Below are positions 1 through 8,112 of a stretch of 39,278 nt of DNA, piece by piece (within the stretch, counting starts at the first letter, position 1; the number at the start of each line of letters is the position of its first letter). Below the pieces are notes generated by a model. It ran no database searches, had not been told where the DNA came from, and was given only the letters and a program-made list of their open reading frames with translations. The translations under genes and the position numbers were made by a program. The stretch comes from an uncultured Oscillospiraceae bacterium. Its GTDB lineage: Bacteria; Bacillota; Clostridia; Oscillospirales; Oscillospiraceae. The stretch lies in NCBI GenBank assembly GCA_904395865.1, contig CAJFNY010000118.1:1-39278 (forward strand), read 5' to 3'.

Positions 1-20
1 ATTCGGGTTTGATTGAACGC

Positions 21-47
21 GAAAGGGGACCCTGACGGTCCCCTTTC
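21..47. terminator. Hairpin, probable terminator
   Basis: A perfect 11-bp inverted repeat (21-31 with 37-47) encloses a 5-base loop. Neither side carries a convincing T-run, so it is a weak intrinsic terminator at best. It lies just past the end of the minus-strand gene that stops at 112 and could end that transcript or one arriving from outside the window. Confidence 0.5.
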
Positions 48-111
48 ACACTTTCCCTCCCTCCGAATCCTTCGGCTGGAGCGGTTTCTTTGACAGTCTC
101 GCGGCCCGCGG

Positions 112-657
112 CTATGGGGCTGCATCCCGGAGGAACGGGGCCCAGGGACCCGGCGTGCCGGCGGCGGCCCAGAGCCGGAGCTTCTCCAGATACAGCCGCT
201 GCCGGGCCTCCACCGGGCCGTGGCAGCCGTCGGGCCCCAGCCGGCGCACCAGGGCCGTCAGCTCGTACATGGGGCCGCCGGGGCCGTGGCCCACGGTGTG
301 GACGACGGAGCAGGCCTGCCCCACGGCGTGGCAGAGGGCGATGGCGGCCGGGTCGTCCAGCTCCCGGGCCAGGCCGTGGCAGGCCAGGATGGCCCGGCGG
401 GCGACTGCCATGGGCGCCTGCCCGCGGGCCCAGGCGGCCGACGCCAGCAGCGCCTGGACCGGCCGATCCTCGCCGGGCAGGCGGCGGGCGAGTTCTGCCG
501 CCATCTCCGCGGCCAGATCCAGCGCCCAGAGCACGACGGTACGGCGGCCCTGCGTCTGCAGGGCCGCCGTCACTTCTGCGATCAGCGGGTTGTCACGGGC
601 AAAGAGTACGGCGCGGCGCTTCCGGAGCCGGCCGTTCACGTCCTCCAGCCAGTCCAT
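112..657 (-). CDS. Imm5-like putative immunity protein
   Basis: This is an alanine-rich, helical protein of 181 residues. The central part (a WALDLAAEM segment, then RPVQALLASAAWARGQ, then a stretch of small residues ending in HTVGHGPGG) resembles the Imm5-like 'putative immunity protein' family of Firmicutes. The molecular role of that family is not established and no toxin gene lies beside it. I start at the ATG at 657, which follows the TGA of the metallopeptidase by one base (TGAGATG), so the two genes are probably translationally coupled. An in-frame start further upstream would overlap the metallopeptidase extensively and gives a cysteine/tryptophan-rich N-terminus unlike the family. 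The family call rests on pattern memory, not on a search. Confidence 0.6.
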   Translation of the reverse strand: MDWLEDVNGRLRKRRAVLFARDNPLIAEVTAALQTQGRRTVVLWALDLAAEMAAELARRLPGEDRPVQALLASAAWARGQAPMAVARRAILACHGLARELDDPAAIALCHAVGQACSVVHTVGHGPGGPMYELTALVRRLGPDGCHGPVEARQRLYLEKLRLWAAAGTPGPWAPFLRDAAP

Positions 658-658
658 C

Positions 659-1363
659 TCAGTCGTTCCGCCGGCGGCCGCCCACCAGCACCAGCAGCCG
701 CAGCAGCTGGGCAAGGGACACGGCCAGGGCCGCCACGTACGTCAGGGCGGCGGCCGAGAGCGTCTTGCGGGCGCCCTCCATCTCGTCGCCGTCGAGAAGC
801 TGCCCGGCCTCGATGGCCTGCAGGGCGCGGCGGCTGGCGTTGTACTCGGTGGGCAGCGTCACCAGCTGGAACAGGGCCGACAGGGCGAAGCACGCGATGC
901 CGATGTAGGCGACGGTGACGAACGCCTGGCTGTAGTACATGAACACCAGGCCGATGAGGATCAGCGGCAGCGCCAGCTTGGAGCCCAGGTTCGTGATGGG
1001 GAGGATGGCCGCCCGCAGGCGGATGGGGGCGTAGTCGGTGGCGTACTGGATGGCGTGGCCGGCCTCGTGGGCCGCCACGCCGATGGCGGCGGTGGAGGTG
1101 TCGCTGTAGACGGAGTCGGACAGGCGGATCACGTTGTCCCGGGGGTCGTAGTGGTCGGTGAGGCTGCCGGAGACGCGCTCGATGCGCACGTCGTACAGCC
1201 CGTTGGCGTCCAGGACGGCCCGGGCGGCCGCCGCGCCGGTGATCCGGCGGCGGGAGTACTGCTGCTGATAGCGGCGGAACGTCCCGTTGACCCGGGCGCT
1301 GGCCCACAGGGCGAACAGCACCGCCGGCAGCACCAGGACGATGTAGGTGACATCAAAGTACAT
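659..1363 (-). CDS. YugP-type neutral zinc metallopeptidase
   Basis: This 234-residue membrane protein matches the family of B. subtilis YugP (neutral zinc metallopeptidase 2). A hydrophobic N-terminal segment (about 5-23) is followed by a soluble domain with the zinc motif HEAGH at 99-103, then hydrophobic segments at about 131-145, 150-170 and 203-228. The Glu in PTEYNAS (about 173) is a plausible third zinc ligand. The physiological substrate is not known for the family. The start at 1363 follows a GAGAGGGA ribosome-binding site, while the longer frame back to 1429 lacks one. It is the first gene of a two-gene transcript with the Imm5-like gene, from a promoter-like sequence at 1406-1434. 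Confidence 0.85.
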   Translation of the reverse strand: MYFDVTYIVLVLPAVLFALWASARVNGTFRRYQQQYSRRRITGAAAARAVLDANGLYDVRIERVSGSLTDHYDPRDNVIRLSDSVYSDTSTAAIGVAAHEAGHAIQYATDYAPIRLRAAILPITNLGSKLALPLILIGLVFMYYSQAFVTVAYIGIACFALSALFQLVTLPTEYNASRRALQAIEAGQLLDGDEMEGARKTLSAAALTYVAALAVSLAQLLRLLVLVGGRRRND

Positions 1364-1405
1364 GGCAGATCCCTCTCTCTTGGGTCGGATTTGGATTCTG
1401 CCCCT

Positions 1406-1434
1406 AGCATACCCGAAAATTGTGAACAAATCAA
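1406..1434 (-). promoter_or_regulatory. Putative promoter of the metallopeptidase gene
   Basis: Read on the minus strand, TTGATT is separated by 17 bases from TATGCT, a fair match to a vegetative promoter. It lies about 45 bases upstream of the start at 1363, in a locally A+T-rich patch of the divergent intergenic region. Confidence 0.5.
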
Positions 1435-1536
1435 CCGTGCAGATTCGGACGGAAATCTATTGGCCGCGTGACGCCGGCGCGCCGCTTCCGGTGTATTACA
1501 GTGAACGGCCGTACCGCAGAGGGGAGGGAGCCTGCC

Positions 1537-2094
1537 GTGGAGGATGCGCAGATCGTCCGCCTGTACTGGATGCGCTCCGAGGACGCCATCTCGGAGACCG
1601 CCCGCAAATACGGGCCCTATTGCCGCACCATCGCTTACAACATCCTGCAGAACGAGGAGGACAGCGAGGAGTGCGTCAGCGACACATACTGGAGGGCGTG
1701 GAATGCCATGCCGGACCAGCGCCCCGCCCGCCTAGCCGCGTTCCTGGGGAAGATCACCCGCAACCTGGCGCTGAACCGGTGGGAGGGGGCCCGGGCGGAG
1801 AAGCGCGGCGCCGGCCAGGTCCCGCTGCTGCTGGACGAGCTGCGGGAATGCACGGGGCAGAACCCGGCAGAGCAGCTGGTGGACGAGCTGGCGTTCGCGG
1901 AGCGGATGAACCGGTTTCTCGGCGCCCTGCCGCCGGAAAAGCGGAAGATTTTCATGCGCCGGTACTGGTATTGCAGCTCCATCCGGGAGATTTCCGCCGA
2001 CTTCGCCCTCAGTGAGAGCAAAGTGAAGATGGTCCTGCTGCGCACGCGGCGCGCGCTGAAGACGTTTCTGGAACAGGAGGGCATTGGGGTATGA
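1537..2094 (+). CDS. Sigma-70 family RNA polymerase sigma factor
   Basis: This 185-residue protein has the two-domain layout of a short group IV (ECF-like) sigma factor. A region-2-like helix block lies at about 20-60 (KYGPYCRTIAYNILQ followed by an acidic EEDSEECVSDTYWRAW). A region-4 helix-turn-helix lies at about 135-180 (LPPEKRKIFMRRYW, then SIREISADFALSESKVKMVL). I use the GTG at 1537 because GGGAGGGAG sits 6 bases upstream; the frame opens earlier, at 1468, without a ribosome-binding site. The next gene overlaps by 4 bases (ATGA) and encodes a one-pass membrane protein, the usual arrangement of a sigma factor with its membrane sensor or anti-sigma. The promoters it recognises cannot be seen here. 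Confidence 0.85.
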   Translation: MEDAQIVRLYWMRSEDAISETARKYGPYCRTIAYNILQNEEDSEECVSDTYWRAWNAMPDQRPARLAAFLGKITRNLALNRWEGARAEKRGAGQVPLLLDELRECTGQNPAEQLVDELAFAERMNRFLGALPPEKRKIFMRRYWYCSSIREISADFALSESKVKMVLLRTRRALKTFLEQEGIGV

Positions 2095-2966
2095 ACGAGG
2101 AGCGCATGCTGATGATGCTGTCACACGTGGACGATGCGTACATCCTGGAGGCGTCGCCGTGCGGCCCCGGCGGGAAGCGGAAGCGGCGGGCCTGGCGGCC
2201 CGTTTGGCTCGCCGCGGCGATCCTGCTGCTGGGCATGACCACCGCCCTAGCGGTGGGGACGCGCCTGGGCTTCGCAGCGTGGATCGCCGGGGCGCTGTCC
2301 GACCCGGACCCTGCCTACCTGCAGGAGCAGCTGGACGAAGGCCAGTGGGTCTGGCTCGACGGCGACTGCATCGCCGTCATCGTGCCGGAGAGCCCCGTCC
2401 GGCTCCTCCTGAGCGGCGACGGCGGCGAGTCCTGGTGGGAGACCACCGTCACGGAGAGCCGGGGGATGGCGTTCCAGGGCGCGTACCGGGAGCCCATGGA
2501 GTACGCCGGCGGCTACATCGGCTTCAACGGCCGGGACGGGTATCTGGTGCTGACGTCGGGGGTCTCCATGAACCACCAGGCGCTGCGGATCTTCCTGACT
2601 GCTGACGCCGGGGAGACGTGGCGCGAGATCGGCACGCCTTACGGGCAGCACATCTCCGTCCTCACCGGCGCCGGCTTCGCCTCCCAGCAGGTCGGCTTCA
2701 TCAGCTACCGCTACTTTGCGGACGCCGGCCCGGACATCTGGTGGACGTCCGACGGCGGCGGGACGTGGGCGCGGCTGGAGGTCCCGCTCCCGGAGGCGTA
2801 TCGGGACGCCGGCTGCCGCTTCACCCCGTGGTCGCCTACGTTCGACGGCCTGGAGGGGACGTACCCCATCACGGTCCACCGCAGCGACGGCGGGGAGACG
2901 ACGATCTTCCTGCACAGCGACGACGGCGGGCTGACCTGGTACTGCCCGCCGGAGGAGGTGCCGTGA
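2091..2966 (+). CDS. Membrane-anchored Asp-box repeat protein, possible anti-sigma/sensor
   Basis: This 291-residue protein has a short N-terminal cytoplasmic part, a basic stretch (KRKRRAW), one transmembrane helix at about 37-55, and an extracytoplasmic domain. The outer domain contains four Asp-box-like S/T-x-D-x-G-x-x-W motifs: SGDGGESW, TADAGETW, TSDGGGTW and SDDGGLTW. Such repeats are typical of beta-propeller folds such as sialidases and BNR proteins. It overlaps the sigma-factor gene by 4 bases and ends at a bidirectional terminator. The topology and coupling suggest a membrane sensor controlling the sigma factor, which is inference: the short cytoplasmic part does not show a recognisable zinc-binding anti-sigma motif. 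The ligand is unknown. Confidence 0.7.
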   Translation: MNEERMLMMLSHVDDAYILEASPCGPGGKRKRRAWRPVWLAAAILLLGMTTALAVGTRLGFAAWIAGALSDPDPAYLQEQLDEGQWVWLDGDCIAVIVPESPVRLLLSGDGGESWWETTVTESRGMAFQGAYREPMEYAGGYIGFNGRDGYLVLTSGVSMNHQALRIFLTADAGETWREIGTPYGQHISVLTGAGFASQQVGFISYRYFADAGPDIWWTSDGGGTWARLEVPLPEAYRDAGCRFTPWSPTFDGLEGTYPITVHRSDGGETTIFLHSDDGGLTWYCPPEEVP

Positions 2967-2984
2967 AGCGCGCCCAACAAGACA

Positions 2985-3017
2985 CGAAAAAGCGCCCAAG
3001 CGGGCGCTTTTTTCGTG
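2985..3017. terminator. Bidirectional intrinsic terminator
   Basis: A 14-bp stem (2985-2998 with 3003-3017, one base bulged) with GC-rich core GCGCCC/GGGCGC has an A-run on its left side and a T-run on its right. It can therefore end the plus-strand sigma/sensor transcript and the converging hemA-hemL transcript, whose last gene stops at 3029. Confidence 0.9.
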
Positions 3018-3028
3018 CGGCCGGAGCG

Positions 3029-4312
3029 TTACGGCGCGGTGCGCAGGTACGTCCGCAGGACGTCCAGGGTGCGGTCCAGCTCCGCGTCGGTGTGGGCCGT
3101 GGAGAGGAACATGGCCTCGAACTGGGACGGGGCCACGTAGATCCCGTGGTCGAAGAAGTTCCGGGCGCAGGCGGCGAAGGCCGCCGTGTCGCTGGTCTTG
3201 GCCGACGCGTAGTCGGTGACGGGCGTCTCCGTGCAGAACAGGCTGCCCAGGGAGCCCACGTGGTTCACGTGCCAGGGCCGGCCGGCCTCCCGGACGACGG
3301 CCTCCATCTCGCCGAAGAAGCGGTCGCCGGTGCGGTTCAGGTCCTCGTACCACTGGGGATGGGCGTCCAGCAGCCGCAGCTGGGCCAGGCCCGCGGCCAT
3401 GGCCACCGGGTTGCCGCTGAGGGTGCCGGCCTGGTACACCGGCCCCAGGGGCGCCACCACGCCCATCACGTCCCGCCGGCCGCCGTAGGCGCCCACGGGC
3501 ATGCCGCCGCCGATGATCTTGCCGAAGGTGGTCAGGTCCGGCCGGACGCCGTAGTACGCCTGGGCGCCGCCCATGGCCAGGCGGAAGCCGGTGATGACCT
3601 CGTCGAAGATCAGCAGGGCGCCGAACTCGTCGCACAGCTGCCGCAGCCCCTGGAGGAAGCCCGGCGCCGGCGGCACCACGCCCATGTTGGCGGCCACCGG
3701 CTCCACGATCACCGCGGCCACCTGGTCCCGGTTGGCCTCCAGCAGGGCCCGGAGGCCCGGCAGGTCGTTGTAGGCGGCGGTCAGCGTGTCCCGGGTGCAG
3801 CCGGCGGGGACGCCGGCGCTGTCCGGCACGCCGGCCGTCATGACGCCGGAGCCGGCCTGCACCAGCAGCGCGTCGCTGTGGCCGTGGTAGCAGCCGTTGA
3901 ACTTGACGATCTTGTCGCGGCCGGTGAAGCCGCGGGCCGTGCGGATGGCGCTCATGACGGCCTCGGTGCCGGAGTTGACCATGCGCACCATCTCCAGCGA
4001 CGGCACGGCCCGACAGAGGAGCTCCGCCATTTCCACCTCCCGCTCCGTGGCGGCGCCGAAGCTCAGCCCCTGGGCCGCGGCCTCGGCCACGGCGGCCTCC
4101 ACGGCCGGGTGGGCGTGGCCCAGGATCATGGGGCCCCAGGAGCCCACAAAGTCGATGTACTCGGTGCCGTCGGCGTCGGTCATGCGGCTGCCGCTGGCCG
4201 AGGCGATGAACTTCGGGCCCATGCCGATGGAGCCGAAGGCCCGGACGGGGCTGTTGACGCCGCCGGGGATCACGGCCCGGGCCCGGGCGAAGAGCTGCTC
4301 CGATCTCGTCAT
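3029..4312 (-). CDS. hemL: Glutamate-1-semialdehyde 2,1-aminomutase
   Basis: HemL converts glutamate-1-semialdehyde to 5-aminolevulinate, the second step of the C5 tetrapyrrole pathway. The 427-residue product shows the class III aminotransferase signature: the N-terminal IPGGVNSPVRAF, NSGTEA at about 113-118, the HGHSD loop at about 143, FDEVITGFR at about 236, and the PLP lysine K265 in TFGKIIGGG. Length and motifs are normal. It is the last gene of the hem operon: its ATG at 4312 overlaps the hemB stop by one base (TGATG). It ends 12 bases before a bidirectional terminator. Confidence 0.97.
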   Translation of the reverse strand: MTRSEQLFARARAVIPGGVNSPVRAFGSIGMGPKFIASASGSRMTDADGTEYIDFVGSWGPMILGHAHPAVEAAVAEAAAQGLSFGAATEREVEMAELLCRAVPSLEMVRMVNSGTEAVMSAIRTARGFTGRDKIVKFNGCYHGHSDALLVQAGSGVMTAGVPDSAGVPAGCTRDTLTAAYNDLPGLRALLEANRDQVAAVIVEPVAANMGVVPPAPGFLQGLRQLCDEFGALLIFDEVITGFRLAMGGAQAYYGVRPDLTTFGKIIGGGMPVGAYGGRRDVMGVVAPLGPVYQAGTLSGNPVAMAAGLAQLRLLDAHPQWYEDLNRTGDRFFGEMEAVVREAGRPWHVNHVGSLGSLFCTETPVTDYASAKTSDTAAFAACARNFFDHGIYVAPSQFEAMFLSTAHTDAELDRTLDVLRTYLRTAP

Positions 4313-5295
4313 CAGCCGATCCTCCCCTCGTCCATGGCCCGGGCCAGCTCCGGGGCGAAGTAGCTCAGGTAGATGTCGGCGCCGGCGCGGAAGGCGGAGG
4401 CGGCGATCTCGCAGAGCATGGCCGTCTCGTCCACGTAGCCCAGGCGGCCGCACGTCTTGACCATGCAGTATTCGCCGCTGACGCTGTAGGCGGCCACGGG
4501 CACGTCCGTGACCTCCTTGACCCGGGCGATGATGTCGCCGTAGGCCATGGCCGGCTTGACCATCAGCAGGTCGGCACCCTCGTCCACGTCGGTCAGGGCC
4601 TCCTTGACGGCCTCACGGCTGTTGTGGTAGTCCATCTGGTACTGCTTCCGGTCGCCGAAGGCCGGGGCCGAGTCGGCCGCGTCGCGGAACGGGCCGTAGA
4701 ACGACGAGGCGTACTTGACGGCGTACGACAGAATGGGCGTGTTGACGTAGCCGGCGTCATCCAGGGCGTCGCGGATGGCGGCCACGCGGCCGTCCATCAT
4801 GTCCGACGGGGCCACCATGTCGGCGCCGGCCTGCACCTGGCTGACGGCGATCTTCGCCAGGTACTCCAGCGTCCGGTCGTTGTCCACGTAGTCGCCGTCG
4901 AGGATGCCGCAGTGGCCGTGGGACGTGTACTCGCACATGCACACGTCGCCGATCAGGTACAGCTCCGGGAACCGGGCCTTCAGCGCCCGCATGGCCTCCT
5001 GGACGACGCCGTGCTCGGCGTACGCCTCGCTGCCGCAGGCGTCCTTGTGGCCGGGGATGCCGAAGAGCATGACCTTGTCGACACCCAGCTTCAGCAGCGC
5101 CTCCGCCTGCTCCGGCAGCCGGTCGATGCTCCAGCGGTACTGGCCGGCCATGGAGGGAATCTCCTCCTGCACGTTCTGCCCCTCCACCACGAACATCGGG
5201 TAGATCAGGGACGACTTGCTCACGCGGGTCTCGCGCACCATTTTCCGCAGCGTCTCGCTGCGGCGCAGGCGGCGGGGCCGATGAATCAGATCCAT
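4312..5295 (-). CDS. hemB: Delta-aminolevulinic acid dehydratase (porphobilinogen synthase)
   Basis: HemB condenses two 5-aminolevulinate molecules to porphobilinogen. The 327-residue protein has the cysteine metal-binding cluster VCMCEYTSHGHCG (C119, C121, C129), typical of zinc-dependent forms, and the two Schiff-base lysines K194 (YAVKYASSFYGPF) and K247 (LLMVKPAMAY). The ATG at 5295 is preceded by AAAGGAGGAAG and overlaps the end of cobA-hemD by 10 bases. The open frame runs much further upstream, but that is an artefact of high G+C. Confidence 0.97.
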   Translation of the reverse strand: MDLIHRPRRLRRSETLRKMVRETRVSKSSLIYPMFVVEGQNVQEEIPSMAGQYRWSIDRLPEQAEALLKLGVDKVMLFGIPGHKDACGSEAYAEHGVVQEAMRALKARFPELYLIGDVCMCEYTSHGHCGILDGDYVDNDRTLEYLAKIAVSQVQAGADMVAPSDMMDGRVAAIRDALDDAGYVNTPILSYAVKYASSFYGPFRDAADSAPAFGDRKQYQMDYHNSREAVKEALTDVDEGADLLMVKPAMAYGDIIARVKEVTDVPVAAYSVSGEYCMVKTCGRLGYVDETAMLCEIAASAFRAGADIYLSYFAPELARAMDEGRIG

Positions 5296-6776
5296 GACGC
5301 TTCCTCCTTTGCGCACTGTATTGCCAAATCCACTAGGCCGTCCACCGTGGCCTGCTCCGCCACACGGACGGCCATGCCGTACTTCCGGGCCTGGGCGGCC
5401 GTCTGCTCCCCGATGCACAGGGCGCGGACGGCGGACAGCTCGTCGCTGCCGGCGGCGGCCGCGAAGCCGCGGACCGTGGACGCGCTGGTGAACACGGCCC
5501 ACGTGTCGCCCTCCAGCAGCTGCAGGGGCTCCAGAATCGGCGGCCGGGTCAGGACCGTCTCGTAGATGGCCGTGTCCAGCACGGTGACGCCCTCCACGGC
5601 GGCCAGGCGGGCCGTCACGTCGGGGCTGCCCTGCCTGGCCCGGGCCAGGAACACCGTCTCCCCTGGCCGCACCCGGGCGGCCAGGGCCTCGCCCAGAGCC
5701 GCCGCCGAGTACGTGGGCGGAACCAGGTCCGGGACGATGCCCCGGGCCTCCAGGGCCGCGGCGGTGCCGGCGCCCAGGGCCGCGATCTGCAGGTGGGCCA
5801 GGCTCCGCACGTCCCGCCGGCGCGCCCGCAGCAGGTCCAGGAAGATGTCCGCCCCTGACGGGCTCGTGAGCACCAGCCAGGCGCTGGCGTCCAGGCCGTC
5901 CAGGCTCGCGTCGGCCACGGGCCGCAGCTCGATGGTCGGCAGCTCCACCACCTCGCCGCCCAGGTCCCGCAGCCGCTTCACCAGGGCCGAGGCCCGGGTG
6001 CGGGGGCGGGTGACCAGGTAGCGCCGGCCGTGGAGCGGCCGCTTCTCGGCCCAGGCGAAGTCCTGCGCCAGGGCGCAGACCTTTCCCACGACGATGATCG
6101 ACGGGGCGGCCATCTCCCGGGCGTCCTCCGGCAGCCTCGCCAGGGTGGAGACGACCCGCTTCTGCCGGGCGGAGGTGCCCCGGTGGAGCACGGCTGCCGG
6201 CGTCTCCGGGTCCATCCCGGCCTCCAGCAGCCCGCGGCACACGTCCGGCAGGGCCGTCACGCCCATGAGGAACACCAGCGTCCCGCCGGTGCGCGCCAGG
6301 GCGCCGAAGTCGATGTCCAGCGGCCCGTCGCCGCGGCGGTGGGCCGTGACGATGTGGACCGACGAGCAGAAGTCCCGGTGCGTCACCGGGATGCCGTTGT
6401 ACGCCGGCACGGCCACGGCAGACGTGACGCCCGGCACGATCTCGTACGGGACGCCGTGCCGGGCCAGCAGCTCCAGCTCCTCGCCGCCGCGGCCGAACAG
6501 GAACGGGTCGCCGCCCTTGAGGCGGACGACGCGGTTGCCCTTTTGGGCTTCTTCCAGAAGGATTTCGTTGATCTCCTGCTGGGTGCGGGTGTGGTTGTGG
6601 GAGCGCTTGCCCACGTTGATGCACGCGGCCCGCGGCGGCACCAGCGCCAGGATGGCCTCGCCCACCAGGGCGTCGTACACCACCACGTCGGCCTCTGAGA
6701 GCACCTCGCGGCCGCGGCACGTCAGCAGCCCCACGTCCGAGGGGCCGGCGCCCACCAGATAGACGATGCCGCTCAT
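5286..6776 (-). CDS. cobA-hemD: Fused uroporphyrinogen-III C-methyltransferase / uroporphyrinogen-III synthase
   Basis: This is a 496-residue bifunctional protein. Residues 1 to about 245 are a SAM-dependent methyltransferase (CobA/SUMT) with the motif RLKGGDPFLFGRGGEE and the PGVTSA segment; it methylates uroporphyrinogen III to precorrin-2. Residues of about 250-496 are HemD, which closes hydroxymethylbilane to uroporphyrinogen III. The N-terminal glycine motif reads GAGPSDVGLLT, where the family usually has GAGPGDPGLLT, a small departure near the substrate site. The fusion is known in clostridia and couples ring closure to the siroheme/cobalamin branch. It overlaps hemC by 4 bases and hemB by 10. 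Confidence 0.95.
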   Translation of the reverse strand: MSGIVYLVGAGPSDVGLLTCRGREVLSEADVVVYDALVGEAILALVPPRAACINVGKRSHNHTRTQQEINEILLEEAQKGNRVVRLKGGDPFLFGRGGEELELLARHGVPYEIVPGVTSAVAVPAYNGIPVTHRDFCSSVHIVTAHRRGDGPLDIDFGALARTGGTLVFLMGVTALPDVCRGLLEAGMDPETPAAVLHRGTSARQKRVVSTLARLPEDAREMAAPSIIVVGKVCALAQDFAWAEKRPLHGRRYLVTRPRTRASALVKRLRDLGGEVVELPTIELRPVADASLDGLDASAWLVLTSPSGADIFLDLLRARRRDVRSLAHLQIAALGAGTAAALEARGIVPDLVPPTYSAAALGEALAARVRPGETVFLARARQGSPDVTARLAAVEGVTVLDTAIYETVLTRPPILEPLQLLEGDTWAVFTSASTVRGFAAAAGSDELSAVRALCIGEQTAAQARKYGMAVRVAEQATVDGLVDLAIQCAKEEASWI

Positions 6777-7663
6777 GGTCTGTCACCTCCGTCCAGATCG
6801 GCCCGCAGACGGCGGGCCAGGGCGGCCCCCAGGGCGGCCGCCTCCGAAGCCGGCCCCTCCAGGGTGCCGGTGATGTGGCCGCCGGAGGCCTCGCTGTAGT
6901 AGAGGCCCCGGAGCCGCAGTGTGCCGCCGGCCACCCGGGCGAAGGCGGCAATGGGGCTGGAGCAGCCGCCGTCCAGCGTCCGGACGAAGGCCCGCTCCGC
7001 CTCGGCGCAGGCGGCGGCCTCACGGTCCAGGAAGCCGTCCAGCGCCGAATAGTCCACGCCGCGGCGGCCCTGGAGGCACAGGATGCCCTGTCCGGCGGCG
7101 GGGATCATCTCCTCCGGCTCGAAGTACCGGTGGATCCGGCCCTCCAGGCCCAGCCGCTTCAGGCCGGCGGCGGCCAGAATCAGCGCGCCGTACTGGCCGC
7201 CGTCCAGCTTGGCCAGCCGGGTCAGCACGTTGCCCCGGGCCGTGGCGAACGTCACGTCCGGGTACCGGTCCTGCAGCTGGAGCATCCGGCGGCGGCTGGA
7301 GCAGCCCACGGGCCGGCTCCGGTCCCACGCGGTGCAGCCCTCGGGCAGCACCAGCACGTCCCGCGGGTCCTCCCGGCGGGAGTAGCCCACGACGGGCAGG
7401 TCGTCCGGCACGTCCATGGGCAGGTCCTTGCACGAGTGGACCGACAGCTCCGTCCGCCCCTCCCGCAGGGCCCGGTCCAGCTCCTTGACGAACAGGCCCT
7501 TGCCGCCGATCTCGTCCAGACGGCGGTCGAGGATCCGGTCGCCGGTGGTTTTCATGGTGACGAGAGGCGCGTCCACGCCGCGGCCGCGCAGGTAATCGGC
7601 CACCAGCTCCGACTGTATCACGGCCAGCCGGCTCTCCCGGCTGCCGATGCGAAGTTGTGTCAT
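6773..7663 (-). CDS. hemC: Hydroxymethylbilane synthase (porphobilinogen deaminase)
   Basis: HemC polymerises four porphobilinogens to hydroxymethylbilane. The 296-residue product carries the N-terminal RIGSRESRLAVIQ, the VHSCKDLP motif at about 75-82, and the dipyrromethane cofactor cysteine C234 in LDGGCSSPIAA. The loop usually written GTSSLRR reads GCSSRRR here. I use the ATG at 7663, which overlaps the stop of the precorrin-2 dehydrogenase gene by 4 bases; the open frame extends upstream without family similarity. It sits within the hem operon between sirC and cobA-hemD. Confidence 0.96.
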   Translation of the reverse strand: MTQLRIGSRESRLAVIQSELVADYLRGRGVDAPLVTMKTTGDRILDRRLDEIGGKGLFVKELDRALREGRTELSVHSCKDLPMDVPDDLPVVGYSRREDPRDVLVLPEGCTAWDRSRPVGCSSRRRMLQLQDRYPDVTFATARGNVLTRLAKLDGGQYGALILAAAGLKRLGLEGRIHRYFEPEEMIPAAGQGILCLQGRRGVDYSALDGFLDREAAACAEAERAFVRTLDGGCSSPIAAFARVAGGTLRLRGLYYSEASGGHITGTLEGPASEAAALGAALARRLRADLDGGDRP

Positions 7664-8112
7664 ACGGTTTCCTCCCACAGTTTGCGGATGGCCGCCGCGG
7701 CCCGGCGGACCAGGGAATGGTCGGTGCCGCCGGCGTTGATGCCGGCCACCAGGTCGCCCCGGACGGCCACGGCCGGGAACTGAAAGTCGCACTGGGCCTG
7801 GTCCGAGGCGTTGTTCACCGGGACGCCCCGGGCCCGGCAGGCGGCGGCCACGGCGGCGTTGACGGCCGGGTCGTCGGTGGCTGCCAGGACCAGGACGGCC
7901 TCCGGCAGATGCGCCGGGTCGCACGGGGTCTCGATGCAGCGGACACCGGGCAGGGCCCGGATCTCCGGGGCGATCTCCGGGGCGATGACCGTCAGCTCCG
8001 GGCCGAACAGCGCCAGCGTCGCCGCCCGCCGCGCGGCGATCTTCCCGCCGCCGCAGAGGACGACGGGCCGGCCGTGCAGGTCGATGAACAGCGGGAACTT
8101 ACGACGGTCCAT
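7660..8112 (-). CDS. sirC: Precorrin-2 dehydrogenase (siroheme synthase N-domain type)
   Basis: This 150-residue protein has a Rossmann motif near the N-terminus (VVLCGGGKIAARRAA) followed by LVLAATDDPAVNAAV and GVPVNNASDQAQCDF. Those are hallmarks of the NAD-dependent precorrin-2 dehydrogenases (SirC, Met8p and CysG N-domains), which oxidise precorrin-2 to sirohydrochlorin. Some members also insert Fe or Co; whether this one does cannot be judged. The start at 8112 overlaps hemA by 14 bases; an upstream in-frame start would add a low-complexity tail. Together with the CobA domain downstream it commits the operon's product to the siroheme/B12 branch. Confidence 0.93.
   Translation of the reverse strand: MDRRKFPLFIDLHGRPVVLCGGGKIAARRAATLALFGPELTVIAPEIAPEIRALPGVRCIETPCDPAHLPEAVLVLAATDDPAVNAAVAAACRARGVPVNNASDQAQCDFQFPAVAVRGDLVAGINAGGTDHSLVRRAAAAIRKLWEETV

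Noticed and set aside
155-1471. 438-codon plus-strand frame over the metallopeptidase pair
   Set aside because: Antisense shadow of two supported minus-strand genes; repetitive composition.
4312-7023. A single 903-residue protein ending in HemB
   Set aside because: Only the last 327 residues match a family; the upstream part overlaps cobA-hemD and is an uninterrupted high-G+C frame.
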